Below, piece after piece: positions 26,601 to 34,983 of a stretch of DNA of 64,000 nucleotides. Under the pieces are notes generated by a model. It was not told where the DNA came from. It did not search any database and was given only the letters and a program-made list of their open reading frames with translations. The DNA is from Hyunsoonleella pacifica (GTDB lineage Bacteria > Bacteroidota > Bacteroidia > Flavobacteriales > Flavobacteriaceae), in the NCBI RefSeq assembly GCF_004310335.1, contig NZ_SIRS01000004.1, forward strand, positions 124,001 through 188,000, read 5' to 3'. Within the stretch, counting starts at the first letter, position 1; the number at the start of each line of letters is the position of its first letter. The position numbers and the translations under genes are program-made.

Positions 26601-27335
26601 GCCATCCTTCGTGAAAAAGGTTCAAACTCCGAACGTGAAATGGCAAACGCTATGTATTTAGCAGGTTTCGATGTGAAAGACGTACACATGACCGATTTAA
26701 TCTCTGGTCGTGAAACTTTAGAAGATATTCAGTTTTTAGGAGCTGTTGGAGGCTTCTCTAACTCTGATGTTTTAGGTTCTGCTAAAGGTTGGGCTGGTGC
26801 CATAAAGTATAACGAAAAAGCAAAAGCAGTTATAGACAATTTCTTTGCTAGAAAAGACACATTATCTGTTGGGATATGCAATGGCTGTCAGCTTTGGATG
26901 GAACTAGACCTTATCAACCCAGAGCATGAGGTACATGGCAAAATGCATCATAACGATTCGCATAAGCACGAAAGCAGTTTTACATCGGTAAAAATTCAAG
27001 AGAATAATTCTGTGATGTTATCCTCGTTAGCAGGAAGCACTTTAGGGGTTTGGATTTCACATGGCGAAGGTAAATTTAGCTTGCCATACACTGAAGACCA
27101 ATACCATATTGTGGCAAAATACGGTTATGAAGGTTACCCACACAATCCTAATGGTTCGGACTTTAACACCGCAATGATGACTGATAAAACGGGACGCCAC
27201 TTGGTAACTATGCCACATATTGAACGTTCCACCTTCCAATGGAATTGGGCAAATTATCCTGATGGCAGAAAAGATGAAGTTTCGCCTTGGTTAGAAGCAT
27301 TTGTGAATGCTAGAATATGGATTGAGAAACAATAA
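23610..27335 (+). CDS. purL: Phosphoribosylformylglycinamidine synthase, large fused form
   Basis: The 1241-aa enzyme makes FGAM from FGAR, glutamine and ATP in purine synthesis. Seen are the PurS-like N-terminal region, the linker with SQVNSEHCRHK, the first synthase domain (SLKAETHNFPTTVEPFNGAA, SGGEIRDRLAGG), a second repeat (IASGGLITTLLELC), and a C-terminal glutaminase domain with KAAILREKGSNSEREM, the nucleophile context GICNGCQLWMEL and the catalytic His in the PHIERS region. A 75-bp palindromic repeat (26508-26582) adds about 25 residues, VIANEVKQSP and following, in frame at the linker before the glutaminase domain. Start chosen at MIHFFGNVNSKVFAV. Confidence 0.96.
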   Translation: MIHFFGNVNSKVFAVQTTKELGPETISKLTWLFGNQPKIEQASLDAFFVGPRAAMITPWSTNAVEITQNMGVSGIIRIEEFQAVSVDFADFDPMISEKFNGLHQESFTIDIEPEPILDIEDIAAYNVQEGLSLSDEEVAYLEGVSKKIGRPLTDSEVFGFSQVNSEHCRHKIFNGTFVIDGEEKSTSLFKLIKETSKQNPNDIVSAYKDNVAFIKGPKVEQFAPKRADVPDFYRTENFDSVISLKAETHNFPTTVEPFNGAATGSGGEIRDRLAGGKGSIPLAGTAVYMTSYSRLEDNRPWENGVEERDWLYQTPMDILIKASNGASDFGNKFGQPLICGSVLTFEHEEDARKLGFDKVIMQAGGIGYGKQDQALKDTPKTGDKIVILGGENYRIGMGGAAVSSADTGEFASGIELNAVQRSNPEMQKRAANAVRGMVESDENFIVSIHDHGAGGHLNCLSELVEDTGGKIDLDALPVGDPTLSDKEIIGNESQERMGLVISEKHIDTLNKIADRERSPMYTVGDVTGDDRFTFKSKTRGNTPMDLAMEDMFGSSPKTVMTDNTVKRNYADVAYHSDNFQSYLEQVLQLEAVACKDWLTNKVDRCVGGKVAKQQCVGPLQIPLNNVGVMALDYKGKEGIATSIGHSPISGLINPVAGSRNSITEALTNIIWAPLKDGLKNVSLSANWMWPCKNDGEDARLYEAVEAISEFAIDLGINVPTGKDSLSMKQKYPNEDVISPGTVIISAAANCNAISKVVEPVLKKNAGSIYYINISQDDFKLGGSSFAQVLNKIGNDAPNVKDANYVKNVFNTIQDLIRDEQIVAGHDIASGGLITTLLELCFADTNLGVELDLSALNENDSIKLLFAENAGIVIQTKDASIEKILADTKIEFFNIGKATESDTLSIINNTDVFTLTVSTLRDVWYKTSFLLDQKQTTNGLAQDRFNNYKKQPLQYTFPKHFTGKLKDVIANEVKQSPTSNDEITTSQGSRNDRRKPKAAILREKGSNSEREMANAMYLAGFDVKDVHMTDLISGRETLEDIQFLGAVGGFSNSDVLGSAKGWAGAIKYNEKAKAVIDNFFARKDTLSVGICNGCQLWMELDLINPEHEVHGKMHHNDSHKHESSFTSVKIQENNSVMLSSLAGSTLGVWISHGEGKFSLPYTEDQYHIVAKYGYEGYPHNPNGSDFNTAMMTDKTGRHLVTMPHIERSTFQWNWANYPDGRKDEVSPWLEAFVNARIWIEKQ
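26508..26582 (+). repeat. Palindromic repeat inserted in frame in purL
   Basis: GTCATTGCGA (26508-26517) and TCGTAATGAC (26573-26582) form the outer arms, with GCAATCTC / GAGATTAC inside. The arms and the GAAGCAATCT core belong to a widespread palindromic element type (GTCATTGCGA...TCGCAATGAC). It is exactly 25 codons long, has no stop in the purL frame and sits in an interdomain linker. Confidence 0.75.
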
Positions 27336-27342
27336 AAAACTA

Positions 27343-27379
27343 AAGTAACCCCAAAACACCTTACACGTTTTGGGGTTAC
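27343..27379. terminator. Bidirectional terminator between purL and the MFS gene
   Basis: AGTAACCCCAAAAC and GTTTTGGGGTTACT pair perfectly over 14 bp. The T-rich flank is on the minus-strand side, so it best serves the MFS gene; it also lies just after the purL stop. Confidence 0.85.
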
Positions 27380-27422
27380 TAACCAATTACAAAAAAATCA
27401 ATTAATCATAAAATTCGCAACG

Positions 27423-28691
27423 TTAAGCGAACTTCAATTTTTTATTTACGTTTTTATCTTTTTTTTGGTACGCTTTTACTACAGTACGCTTCATTAATAG
27501 CGACACCAATAAAGCCACAACAAACAAACCTGCAAATACTTTAAGCGTAGTATCTAAAGAGCCTGTAGCGGTTTTAACCATATCGTATATTGTTGGCCCT
27601 ACTACTCCTGCTAATCCCCAAGCCGCTAGTACCATACCGTGGATAGCTCCTAATTGTTTGGTACCAAATAAATCTCCTAAAAATGCGGGCAAGGTTGCAA
27701 AACCACCACCATACATAGTAATTACCGTAAACAATACAACTAAGAACAACATTTCCATACCAATTTGTGGTAAGAAATAGAAAGCTAATATTTGAAATCC
27801 GAAAAACACAATATAGGTATTGGCACGCCCAAAATAATCGGATAGTGTAGACCACATAATTCTACCCAAGCCGTTAAACACACCTATTAAACCCACAATA
27901 GCTGCGGCTTCCATTGGAGTGTAGTTTAATTTCTCTTGCATCATAGGGCTTGCTGCTGATATAATAGCGATACCACATGCAATGTTTATAAACATCATAA
28001 TCCAGATGTAATAAAAGCGTGGGGTTTTTAAAGCTTCATTCGCCGTAATATTTGCCAAATCTTTTTTAATGGTTTTACCTTCTCCCGGTTTAAAACCATC
28101 TGGTAAATATCCTTCTGGTGGTCTTTCGATGTATCTCGCTGAAGATAAAATTAAAACCATGTAAATTACTCCTAAAATGTAAAACGCATTGGATACCCCA
28201 ACAGCCTCAAAAAGCGATTGCATTACGGGTCCAAAAATTAAGGCGGCAAAACCAAAACCCATAATAGCCATTCCTGTTGCTAAACCACGACGGTCTGGAA
28301 ACCATTTTACCAAAGTACTTACTGGCGTAATATAGCCTAAACCTAAGCCTATACCACCTATAACGCCATAGCACAAATAGAACAACCATAAGGCTTCTAG
28401 TTGTACTGCTAACCCAGAACCTAAAATACCTATACCGTAAAACAAACCAGCTGTTGTACCACTTACTTTAGGGCCAACTTTTTCTACCCATCGTCCTAAA
28501 AAAGCAGCTGATAACCCAAGTAATAAAATGGCGATTTTAAATGCCCATTTTATCACACTACCATCTACATCAAATATATCTTTAACAGGGTTGGTCATTA
28601 CCGAATAGGCATATACCGACCCGATAGAAATATGTATGCCCACAGCCGATGCTGCGATTAACCAACGATTTTTTAGTTTTTGTGTACTCAT
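27423..28691 (-). CDS. MFS transporter, OFA (oxalate/formate antiporter) type
   Basis: Twelve membrane helices over 422 aa. The N-terminal GIHISIGSVYAYSV and the loop KWFPDRRGLATGMAIMGFG are typical of the OFA family, which includes OxlT and related monocarboxylate carriers. A basic C-terminal tail is present. It is the third gene of a pflB-pflA-MFS unit on the minus strand (37 nt after pflA), so export of formate or uptake/export of a related monocarboxylate is the natural guess. A dedicated FocA channel is not present in the window. Confidence 0.88.
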   Translation of the reverse strand: MSTQKLKNRWLIAASAVGIHISIGSVYAYSVMTNPVKDIFDVDGSVIKWAFKIAILLLGLSAAFLGRWVEKVGPKVSGTTAGLFYGIGILGSGLAVQLEALWLFYLCYGVIGGIGLGLGYITPVSTLVKWFPDRRGLATGMAIMGFGFAALIFGPVMQSLFEAVGVSNAFYILGVIYMVLILSSARYIERPPEGYLPDGFKPGEGKTIKKDLANITANEALKTPRFYYIWIMMFINIACGIAIISAASPMMQEKLNYTPMEAAAIVGLIGVFNGLGRIMWSTLSDYFGRANTYIVFFGFQILAFYFLPQIGMEMLFLVVLFTVITMYGGGFATLPAFLGDLFGTKQLGAIHGMVLAAWGLAGVVGPTIYDMVKTATGSLDTTLKVFAGLFVVALLVSLLMKRTVVKAYQKKDKNVNKKLKFA

Positions 28692-28728
28692 AATTTTTAT
28701 GGTTTGAGTATAGCCTTCGCTTTACTCA

Positions 28729-29502
28729 TTAATTTACTCTAACGTCTTTAAAATATGCTTTTAGTATGGCTACTGCCGCATCAATCTCTTCAGGTTTATT
28801 CTCTCTGGCATCTTTTAACGGGTAATCCCAACCTAAAGCATCCCATTTATGCACGCCTAATTTATGGTAGGGCTGCAATTCTATTTTTTCTATGGTTTTA
28901 TAATCTTTAAAATACGCACCCATTTGGTGCAATAGTTCTGGTGTATTGGTTATTTCTGGAATAAGCACATAGCGTAACCACATAGGCTTACCAGAAGCTT
29001 CTCTGTATTTTGCAAAATTAAATGTGGTTTCCTTATTTTTTTGCCCAGTAATGTACTCATAGCCTTCTTCGGTCATATGCTTAATATCCAGCATTACCAA
29101 ATCGGCATAATCATCTAATAATTCCTCTGTAAAATGATTGATAATTCTACCATTAGTATCAATATTGGTATGGATACCTTCTTCCTTTAAACGCTTAAAC
29201 AGCGGAAGCAACTCTTTTGATTGTAACAATGGCTCGCCACCAGAAACGGTAACACCACCGCGTTTTCCAAAATAAGGCTTCTCTTTAATGGCCATTTGCA
29301 CTAAATCTTCTATTGGATATTCTTTACCGCCATGAGTATCTATAGTATCTGGATTGTGGCAATACAAACACTTTAGTTTACAACCTTGTAGAAAGATTAC
29401 CATGCGTACTCCTGGGCCATCATGTGTGCCAAAGGATTCAATGGAATGCACTCTTAATATGTTATCTTTATGTTGGATGACTTTAGGTTTTATAGTTAGC
29501 AC
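28729..29502 (-). CDS. pflA: Pyruvate formate-lyase activating enzyme (radical SAM)
   Basis: The radical SAM cluster motif CKLKCLYC sits in VIFLQGCKLKCLYCHNPDT, preceded by SIESFGTHDGPGVR, diagnostic for PflA. GGVTVSGGEPLLQ gives the SAM-binding GGE. The enzyme forms the glycyl radical on PflB using SAM and a reduced 4Fe-4S cluster, in the absence of oxygen. The first start codon is GTG at 29502, within the 3' arm of a hairpin (29498-29548). It is followed by the MFS gene and preceded by pflB (64-nt gap). Confidence 0.95.
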   Translation of the reverse strand: MLTIKPKVIQHKDNILRVHSIESFGTHDGPGVRMVIFLQGCKLKCLYCHNPDTIDTHGGKEYPIEDLVQMAIKEKPYFGKRGGVTVSGGEPLLQSKELLPLFKRLKEEGIHTNIDTNGRIINHFTEELLDDYADLVMLDIKHMTEEGYEYITGQKNKETTFNFAKYREASGKPMWLRYVLIPEITNTPELLHQMGAYFKDYKTIEKIELQPYHKLGVHKWDALGWDYPLKDARENKPEEIDAAVAILKAYFKDVRVN

Positions 29503-29548
29503 CTGAAAAAGAAGCGTTTTATACTTTACACTTCTTTTTTCAGATGCT
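29498..29548 (-). promoter_or_regulatory. Hairpin between pflB and pflA, covering the pflA start
   Basis: AGCATCTGAAAAAAGAAG and CTTCTTTTTCAGGTGCT (minus-strand sense) form a long stem with one mismatch and one bulge. The GTG start of pflA is in the second arm. It could dampen transcription or limit pflA translation relative to pflB. Confidence 0.5.
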
Positions 29549-29566
29549 TACAGCATATAAATAGAA

Positions 29567-31792
29567 TTAGATAGACTCGTGGAATGATCTTGTGATTACC
29601 TCCATTTGTTGCTCTCTAGTAAGTCTTACAAAATTCACAGCATAACCAGAAACCCTAATGGTTAATTGCGGGTATGCTTCTGGATGTTCCATCGCATCTA
29701 GTAAGGTGTCTTTATCTAAAACATTCACATTAACGTGTTGTGCATTTTTAGAAAAATAACCATCCAAGATACAGGCTAGGTTTTCAATACGCTCATCCGC
29801 ATCAGCTCCTAAAGATTTAGGAACAATGGAAAAGGTATTAGAAATACCATCCTGAGAATCTTCATAATGAATTTTTGCTACAGAATTTAATGATGCGATA
29901 GCACCTTGTGAGTCTCTACCGTGCATTGGGTTTGCTCCAGGCGCAAATGGTACACCTTTAGCTCTCCCATCTGGTGTAGCTCCTGTTTTCTTACCATATA
30001 CCACATTTGAGGTAATGGTTAATACAGACATAGTAGGTTCTGCATTTTTATAAACTGCTAGTTGTTTTAACTCTTTATTAAAATCTGCCACGGCATTTGC
30101 AGCTAAAACATCTACGCGATCATCATCATTACCATAGCAAGGGAAATCGCCTTCAATTTTAAAATCTACAGTTAAACCTTCTTCATTTCTAATAGGTGTT
30201 ACCTTCGCATATTTTATAGCTGATAAAGAATCGGCCACAATTGATAAGCCTGCAATACCATAAGCAATATTAATTTCAGGATTAGTATCAATAAGTGCCA
30301 TTTGTGCTTTCTCATAATAGTACTTATCGTGCATGTAGTGAATAATATTCATAGAATCGTTATACACGCGAGCTACTTCTTTCATGGCGATTTTAAAATT
30401 AGCCATTACTTTATCAAAATCAAGTACTTTACAGTTACAAGGCGCAATACCATCTACCATTTTAGTCCCTGTAATTTCACAACGTCCGCCGTTTATAGCC
30501 AGCAATAAGGTTTTGGCTAAATTGGTACGCGCTCCGAAAAATTGAATAGACTTTCCCAGCGCCTGATATGATACGCAACACGCTATACCGTAATCGTCAG
30601 ACCCTCTGGTTTTTCGCATTAATGCATCATTTTCAAACTGGATTGAAGAGGTATCAATAGCCACCTTAGCACAAAAATCCTTAAAATTTTGTGGCAAATC
30701 TTTAGACCAAAGAATCGTCATATTTGGCTCTGGAGATGGGCCTAAATTATAAAGTGTATTTAAAAATCTAAAAGATGTTTTAGTAACTTTAGTTCTGCCA
30801 TCCTCAAACATACCGCCAATAGCTTCAGTTACCCACGTTGGGTCACCTGCAAAAATTTCATCATAAGCACTCATTCTTAAATGGCGTACCATTCTTAATT
30901 TCATTACAAACTGGTCAATATACTCTTGTGCTTCAGCTTCAGTAATAATACCTTCCTGTAAATCTTCTTCAATAAAAATATCTAAGAATGTAGACACATT
31001 ACCTAAAGACATCGCAGCACCATCTTGTTCTTTAACCGCAGCTAAATATCCCATATATGTCCATTGCACCGCTTCTTGAGCATTTTCAGCAGGACGACTT
31101 AAATCTAAATCGTACTTAGCTCCTAACTCTATAATTTCATTGAGGGCTTTAATTTGGTCTGACACCTCTTCACGTAAACGAATAACAGCATCAGTCATAG
31201 GGCCACCAATATTTGCTAAATCTTGTTTTTTAGCTTCAATTAAAGTAGTGATACCATACAATGCCACACGACGATAATCGCCAATTACCCTACCACGTGC
31301 GTAATTATCTGGTAATCCTGTTAAAAACCCTAGCGAACGGAATTTTTTAATTTCAGCATTATAGGCTGAAAACACACCGTCGTTATGTGTCTTTACATAT
31401 TTTGTAAATAATTCTGTTAAGTTATCATTTGGTTTTACACCCTGTTCTGCCAAGGCTTTTTGTACTACTTTAAAACCTCCAAAAGGTTTCATGGTACGCT
31501 TTAGTAACTCATCGGTTTGTAAACCAACTATAACTTCGTTTGCTTTATCAATATAACCTGCATTAAATGCGCTAACGGTTGAAATCGTATCAGTATCTAA
31601 TGCGCGTACACCATTATTTTGGCGTTCTTCCTTGGTGGCTTCTTTACAGATGTCCCATAATTTTTGAGTTTTGGCTGTTGGGCCTTCCAAAAATTCGTGC
31701 GTTCCATGATAAGGTGTTATGTTATTACTAACAAAATCTCTAACATCAATCTTATCATTCCAAATTCCGGGTCTAAATGCTTTTACTTCCAT
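29567..31792 (-). CDS. pflB: Formate C-acetyltransferase (pyruvate formate-lyase)
   Basis: The 741-aa glycyl-radical enzyme splits pyruvate with CoA into acetyl-CoA and formate. The adjacent active-site cysteines are in [13 protein letters not shown], and the radical glycine lies near the C-terminus in [13 protein letters not shown]. The start at 31792 ([20 protein letters not shown]) matches the usual PflB beginning; a longer in-frame start at 31840 would run into the -7 box. The FNR-like box and -7 box at 31838-31880 explain control by low oxygen. It is followed by pflA and the MFS carrier. Confidence 0.96.
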   Translation of the reverse strand: MEVKAFRPGIWNDKIDVRDFVSNNITPYHGTHEFLEGPTAKTQKLWDICKEATKEERQNNGVRALDTDTISTVSAFNAGYIDKANEVIVGLQTDELLKRTMKPFGGFKVVQKALAEQGVKPNDNLTELFTKYVKTHNDGVFSAYNAEIKKFRSLGFLTGLPDNYARGRVIGDYRRVALYGITTLIEAKKQDLANIGGPMTDAVIRLREEVSDQIKALNEIIELGAKYDLDLSRPAENAQEAVQWTYMGYLAAVKEQDGAAMSLGNVSTFLDIFIEEDLQEGIITEAEAQEYIDQFVMKLRMVRHLRMSAYDEIFAGDPTWVTEAIGGMFEDGRTKVTKTSFRFLNTLYNLGPSPEPNMTILWSKDLPQNFKDFCAKVAIDTSSIQFENDALMRKTRGSDDYGIACCVSYQALGKSIQFFGARTNLAKTLLLAINGGRCEITGTKMVDGIAPCNCKVLDFDKVMANFKIAMKEVARVYNDSMNIIHYMHDKYYYEKAQMALIDTNPEINIAYGIAGLSIVADSLSAIKYAKVTPIRNEEGLTVDFKIEGDFPCYGNDDDRVDVLAANAVADFNKELKQLAVYKNAEPTMSVLTITSNVVYGKKTGATPDGRAKGVPFAPGANPMHGRDSQGAIASLNSVAKIHYEDSQDGISNTFSIVPKSLGADADERIENLACILDGYFSKNAQHVNVNVLDKDTLLDAMEHPEAYPQLTIRVSGYAVNFVRLTREQQMEVITRSFHESI

Positions 31793-31837
31793 CTCTAATT
31801 TGTATTTATATGTTGTATATGCCAATGTTTGACTATC

Positions 31838-31845
31838 CAAAGGTA
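31838..31845 (-). promoter_or_regulatory. -7 box of the pflB promoter
   Basis: The minus strand reads TACCTTTG, a full TAnnTTTG match. It lies 46 nt before the chosen pflB ATG (31792) and 36.5 nt from the centre of the FNR-like box. Confidence 0.6.
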
Positions 31846-31868
31846 GTACCCCATTACATATTAAATCA

Positions 31869-31880
31869 TGACAATTGTCA
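31869..31880 (-). promoter_or_regulatory. FNR/Crp-type operator of pflB
   Basis: TGACAATTGTCA is a perfect 12-bp palindrome of the type TGAC-N4-GTCA. Its centre is about 43 nt before the expected start of transcription, the class II activator position. The same box and distance occur at 50431 and 53004. Confidence 0.6.
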
Positions 31881-32138
31881 GTAAACCATTAAAAAAGAGG
31901 ATTTTGAAGATATTAAGATAAAGCCCAGAGAAATTCCAATAAATAGGATTCCATCAGCTTAGTTCTTTTATGTTTTTTTAAAAAAAGCGTTAAAAATTTG
32001 ATAATTTAAAAATGAAAGCTAACTTATTTTCATAATTTCATCTAAAAATTGCATACATTGTCTTTCCTTTTAGGAATTAAGCCAATTTGAAAATCTTATT
32101 TATTTTCATAATTTGCATTAATACATTCTACTATTCTT

Positions 32139-33911
32139 ATGACTGAGATAACACGACTTTTTGACTTTCCATATTACCAATTAGAAAACCACCCGTTAGA
32201 TGCTTCGCTGAACACCAAAAAAAATGGTAAATGGGAGAAAACATCTACTAAAGATTATTTAGATAAAGCCAATGCTATAAGTAGAGCCTTGTTGAAATTG
32301 GGCGTTAAGAAAAATGACAAAATTGCAATTATTTCATCGAATAATAGAACCGAATGGAATATTGTGGATATAGGCATTTTACAAGTTGGCGCACAAAATA
32401 TCCCGATTTATCCAACTATTAGCTCTGATGACTATGAATATGTTTTGAATCATAGCGAATCCATTTATTGTTTTGTAAGCTGTACCGAAGTTCTAGAAAA
32501 AATAAATAAGGTTAAAAAGAAAACGCAACTCAAGGAAGTCTATTCATTCGACCATATTGATGGGTGCAAACACTATTCAGAATTGTTAGAGTTAGGGGCA
32601 GAGGATGTAAACCAGAAAGACGTTGAGGGTCGAAAAGTAGATATAAAACCTGAAGAATTAGCAACAATAATCTACACTTCTGGAACAACAGGAAAGCCCA
32701 AAGGTGTTATGCTATCACACAATAATATCGTTTCTAATGTACTTTCGGCATCCAATAGATTTCCTTTAGACAAAAACTCCCGAGCTTTAAGTTTTTTGCC
32801 TATTTGCCATATTTTTGAACGTGTGTTTACCTATCTATATCAGTACCGTAGCATTGAAACCTACTATGCTGAAGCTATTGATAAAATAGGTGATAATGCC
32901 AAAGAAATAAAACCACATACAATGACTGTTGTACCACGACTCATCGAGAAAGTGTATGACAAAATAATGGATAAAGGCACAGATCTTACAGGCCTTAAAA
33001 AGAAACTGTTCTTTTGGGCGGTAGAGCTAGGTGCGCAGTTTAAACCCTACAGCCAAAATGGTTTTTTGTATGGACTGAAACTTGCTATCGCACGAAAACT
33101 AATTTTTAGTAAATGGCAAGCAGCTCTGGGAGGAAATATTGTTTTTATGGCTTCAGGAAGTGCTGCACTACAATCCCGACTTGGAAGAATTTTTGGAGCT
33201 GCCGACATGCCCATAATGGAATGTTATGGCTTAACTGAAACCTCTCCAGGAATATCCGCCAGCGACCGAAGAAACAATGGCTGGAAAATTGGTTATGTAG
33301 GGCGAGTTATTGATGGCGTTGAAGTAAAAATAGCTGAAGATGGCGAAATATTATGTAAAGGTCCCAATGTTATGATGGGCTATTATAAAGACCCTGAAAA
33401 AACTGCTAGTGTGATGACAAATGACTATTTCCATACAGGAGATAAAGGTGAGATTGACGCTGATGGCTTTTTAAAAATTACAGGACGTAAAAAAGAAATG
33501 TTTAAAACTTCTGGTGGAAAATACATCATCCCTACACTTCTAGAAAATGAGTTAAAGCAATCTAGATTTATTGAGCAGATAATAGTTATTGGTGAGGGAG
33601 AGAAAATGCCAGCTGCCTTAATTCAACCAAATTTTGAATTTGTTAAAGATTGGATAGAACGTAAAAATCACACCGTTGGAGATACTTTAGAAGATATTGC
33701 TGCATCTGAAATTATTCAAAAACGCATTCAGAAAGAAGTTGATAAATGCAATAAAAAATTTGGAAAGTGGGAACAAATTAAAAAGTTTGAAATTACTGCC
33801 GAAGAATGGTCTATTGATGCAGGACATCTCACACCCACCATGAAAATGAAACGAGACGTTATTAAAAAGATGTATTCTAATTTAATTGAGAATATATATC
33901 GTCCATCTTAA
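32139..33911 (+). CDS. Long-chain acyl-CoA synthetase (AMP-dependent ligase)
   Basis: The adenylate-forming fold is seen from the P-loop IIYTSGTTGKPKGVMLSHNN, the ECYGLTETSPG motif, YFHTGDKGEIDADGFLKITG and the C-terminal hinge GRKKEMFKTSGGKYI. At 590 aa it belongs to the FadD15/FAA1-type family that activates fatty acids with ATP and CoA. It is a single gene, but with the beta-oxidation operon 0.6 kb downstream it supplies acyl-CoA to that pathway. Confidence 0.92.
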   Translation: MTEITRLFDFPYYQLENHPLDASLNTKKNGKWEKTSTKDYLDKANAISRALLKLGVKKNDKIAIISSNNRTEWNIVDIGILQVGAQNIPIYPTISSDDYEYVLNHSESIYCFVSCTEVLEKINKVKKKTQLKEVYSFDHIDGCKHYSELLELGAEDVNQKDVEGRKVDIKPEELATIIYTSGTTGKPKGVMLSHNNIVSNVLSASNRFPLDKNSRALSFLPICHIFERVFTYLYQYRSIETYYAEAIDKIGDNAKEIKPHTMTVVPRLIEKVYDKIMDKGTDLTGLKKKLFFWAVELGAQFKPYSQNGFLYGLKLAIARKLIFSKWQAALGGNIVFMASGSAALQSRLGRIFGAADMPIMECYGLTETSPGISASDRRNNGWKIGYVGRVIDGVEVKIAEDGEILCKGPNVMMGYYKDPEKTASVMTNDYFHTGDKGEIDADGFLKITGRKKEMFKTSGGKYIIPTLLENELKQSRFIEQIIVIGEGEKMPAALIQPNFEFVKDWIERKNHTVGDTLEDIAASEIIQKRIQKEVDKCNKKFGKWEQIKKFEITAEEWSIDAGHLTPTMKMKRDVIKKMYSNLIENIYRPS

Positions 33912-34007
33912 TTTAAAACACTAAGACAATACTCATTAAACAAATGATTATTAAATAGTTATTCATTTTTTTAGTATATTTAAACATAACCAATTAAAAC
34001 TAAAAAA

Positions 34008-34400
34008 ATGAAAACAAAGCATTTTCTAGTCTCTGGAATCGTTGGAGGCATCGTAGATTTCCTTTTAGGATGGTTGTTTTACGGCATTATTTTTATAGAC
34101 ACATTTCCACAACCCGAGGAAAGTGGACAAACTATGTTATTTATCTTTCTAGGTTGTTTAACCTTTGGCTTATTTGTATCATACATTTACAATAGGTGGG
34201 CACAAATTACAACCGCTGCAACAGGTGCTAAAGCAGGTGCTATCATAGGACTATTTATAGGACTATTTTATAATTTCTTCAATATTGCAATGTACCCTGA
34301 ATTCACATTTCAACTAGCTGCCTTAGATGTTGGTATTTCTATAGTAATGACAACTATTATTGGTGCTGCTATAGGTGCTATAAATGGTAAATTAGGATAA
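34008..34400 (+). CDS. Small four-helix membrane protein of unknown function
   Basis: The 130-aa protein has four hydrophobic helices: VSGIVGGIVDFLLGWLFYGIIF, MLFIFLGCLTFGLFVSYIY, AGAIIGLFIGLFYNFFNIAM and VGISIVMTTIIGAAIGAI. The general layout is like DUF1761-type proteins, but I cannot assign it firmly. It is monocistronic, with a terminator right after it (34423). Confidence 0.7.
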   Translation: MKTKHFLVSGIVGGIVDFLLGWLFYGIIFIDTFPQPEESGQTMLFIFLGCLTFGLFVSYIYNRWAQITTAATGAKAGAIIGLFIGLFYNFFNIAMYPEFTFQLAALDVGISIVMTTIIGAAIGAINGKLG

Positions 34401-34422
34401 TTATCGCTTTACTTATTCATAT

Positions 34423-34449
34423 AAACACCTCCTAACGAGGTGTTTTTTT
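34423..34449 (+). terminator. Terminator after the small membrane protein gene
   Basis: AACACCTC and GAGGTGTT pair perfectly across CTAAC and are followed by a T run. Confidence 0.85.
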
Positions 34450-34465
34450 GCATACATATTTTTAC

Positions 34466-34491
34466 AATATATTATGCATGCATAATATATT
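34466..34491 (+). promoter_or_regulatory. Perfect 26-bp palindrome, likely MarR operator
   Basis: The core TTATGCATGCATAA extends symmetrically on both sides to 26 bp. It covers the place of the -33 element of the marR promoter (-7 box at 34497), so binding would block transcription of the whole fad operon. This is the usual mode of MarR autoregulation. Confidence 0.65.
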
Positions 34492-34496
34492 TTTAT

Positions 34497-34504
34497 TATA
34501 TTTG
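34497..34504 (+). promoter_or_regulatory. -7 box of the MarR-fad operon
   Basis: TATATTTG matches TAnnTTTG, 20 nt before the MarR ATG (34525). Confidence 0.55.
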
Positions 34505-34524
34505 AAAAATTCTAACTCTCGAGA

Positions 34525-34965
34525 ATGAAAGACAAGACAATAGATTACGTTCTAAGAACCACTTGGCTAACGGTTAATAAAATGTATAACGAAGAAGCTG
34601 CTAAATTTGAAAGCACTATGGCAACTGGTTTTACACTGCTTAGTATAGACCCAGAAAAAGGCACGCCTTCAACTGCTTTAGGCCCTAAAATGGGAATGGA
34701 AGCTACCAGTTTATCTCGTACATTAAAAACCATGGAAAAAAGAGGCTTAATAGAGCGTCATCCTAACCCAGAAGATGGTAGAGGTGTTTTGATTCATTTA
34801 ACGGATTTTGGAAAAGAGAAACGAGAGCTTTCAAAAGAAAAAGTGTTAACCTTTAATGAAGCCATCAAAAAAAATATAGACGAAGACAAATTAAGTCACT
34901 TCTATGAAGTTGCTGAAACTATAAATGAATTGGTTTCAAATAAAAAAATATATAAAAACAAGTAA
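34525..34965 (+). CDS. MarR-family transcriptional regulator of the fad operon
   Basis: The 146-aa winged-helix protein has a recognition helix around GMEATSLSRTLKTMEKRGLI and the wing RHPNPEDGRGVLIHLTDFG, typical of MarR. It heads the operon with fadN 18 nt downstream. A long palindrome overlaps its promoter. By position it most likely responds to acyl-CoA or fatty acids and represses the beta-oxidation genes; the ligand is inferred. Confidence 0.9.
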   Translation: MKDKTIDYVLRTTWLTVNKMYNEEAAKFESTMATGFTLLSIDPEKGTPSTALGPKMGMEATSLSRTLKTMEKRGLIERHPNPEDGRGVLIHLTDFGKEKRELSKEKVLTFNEAIKKNIDEDKLSHFYEVAETINELVSNKKIYKNK

Positions 34966-34983
34966 ATTTTAGTGTAAACAAAC

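Larger units (their letters stand above)
31793..32138. other. Divergent intergenic region between pflB and the acyl-CoA ligase gene
   Basis: No gene was seen. It holds the pflB promoter with its FNR-like box and an AT-rich stretch before the ligase gene. A weak TAATTTG near 32113 is the only promoter-like element toward the ligase. Confidence 0.6.
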
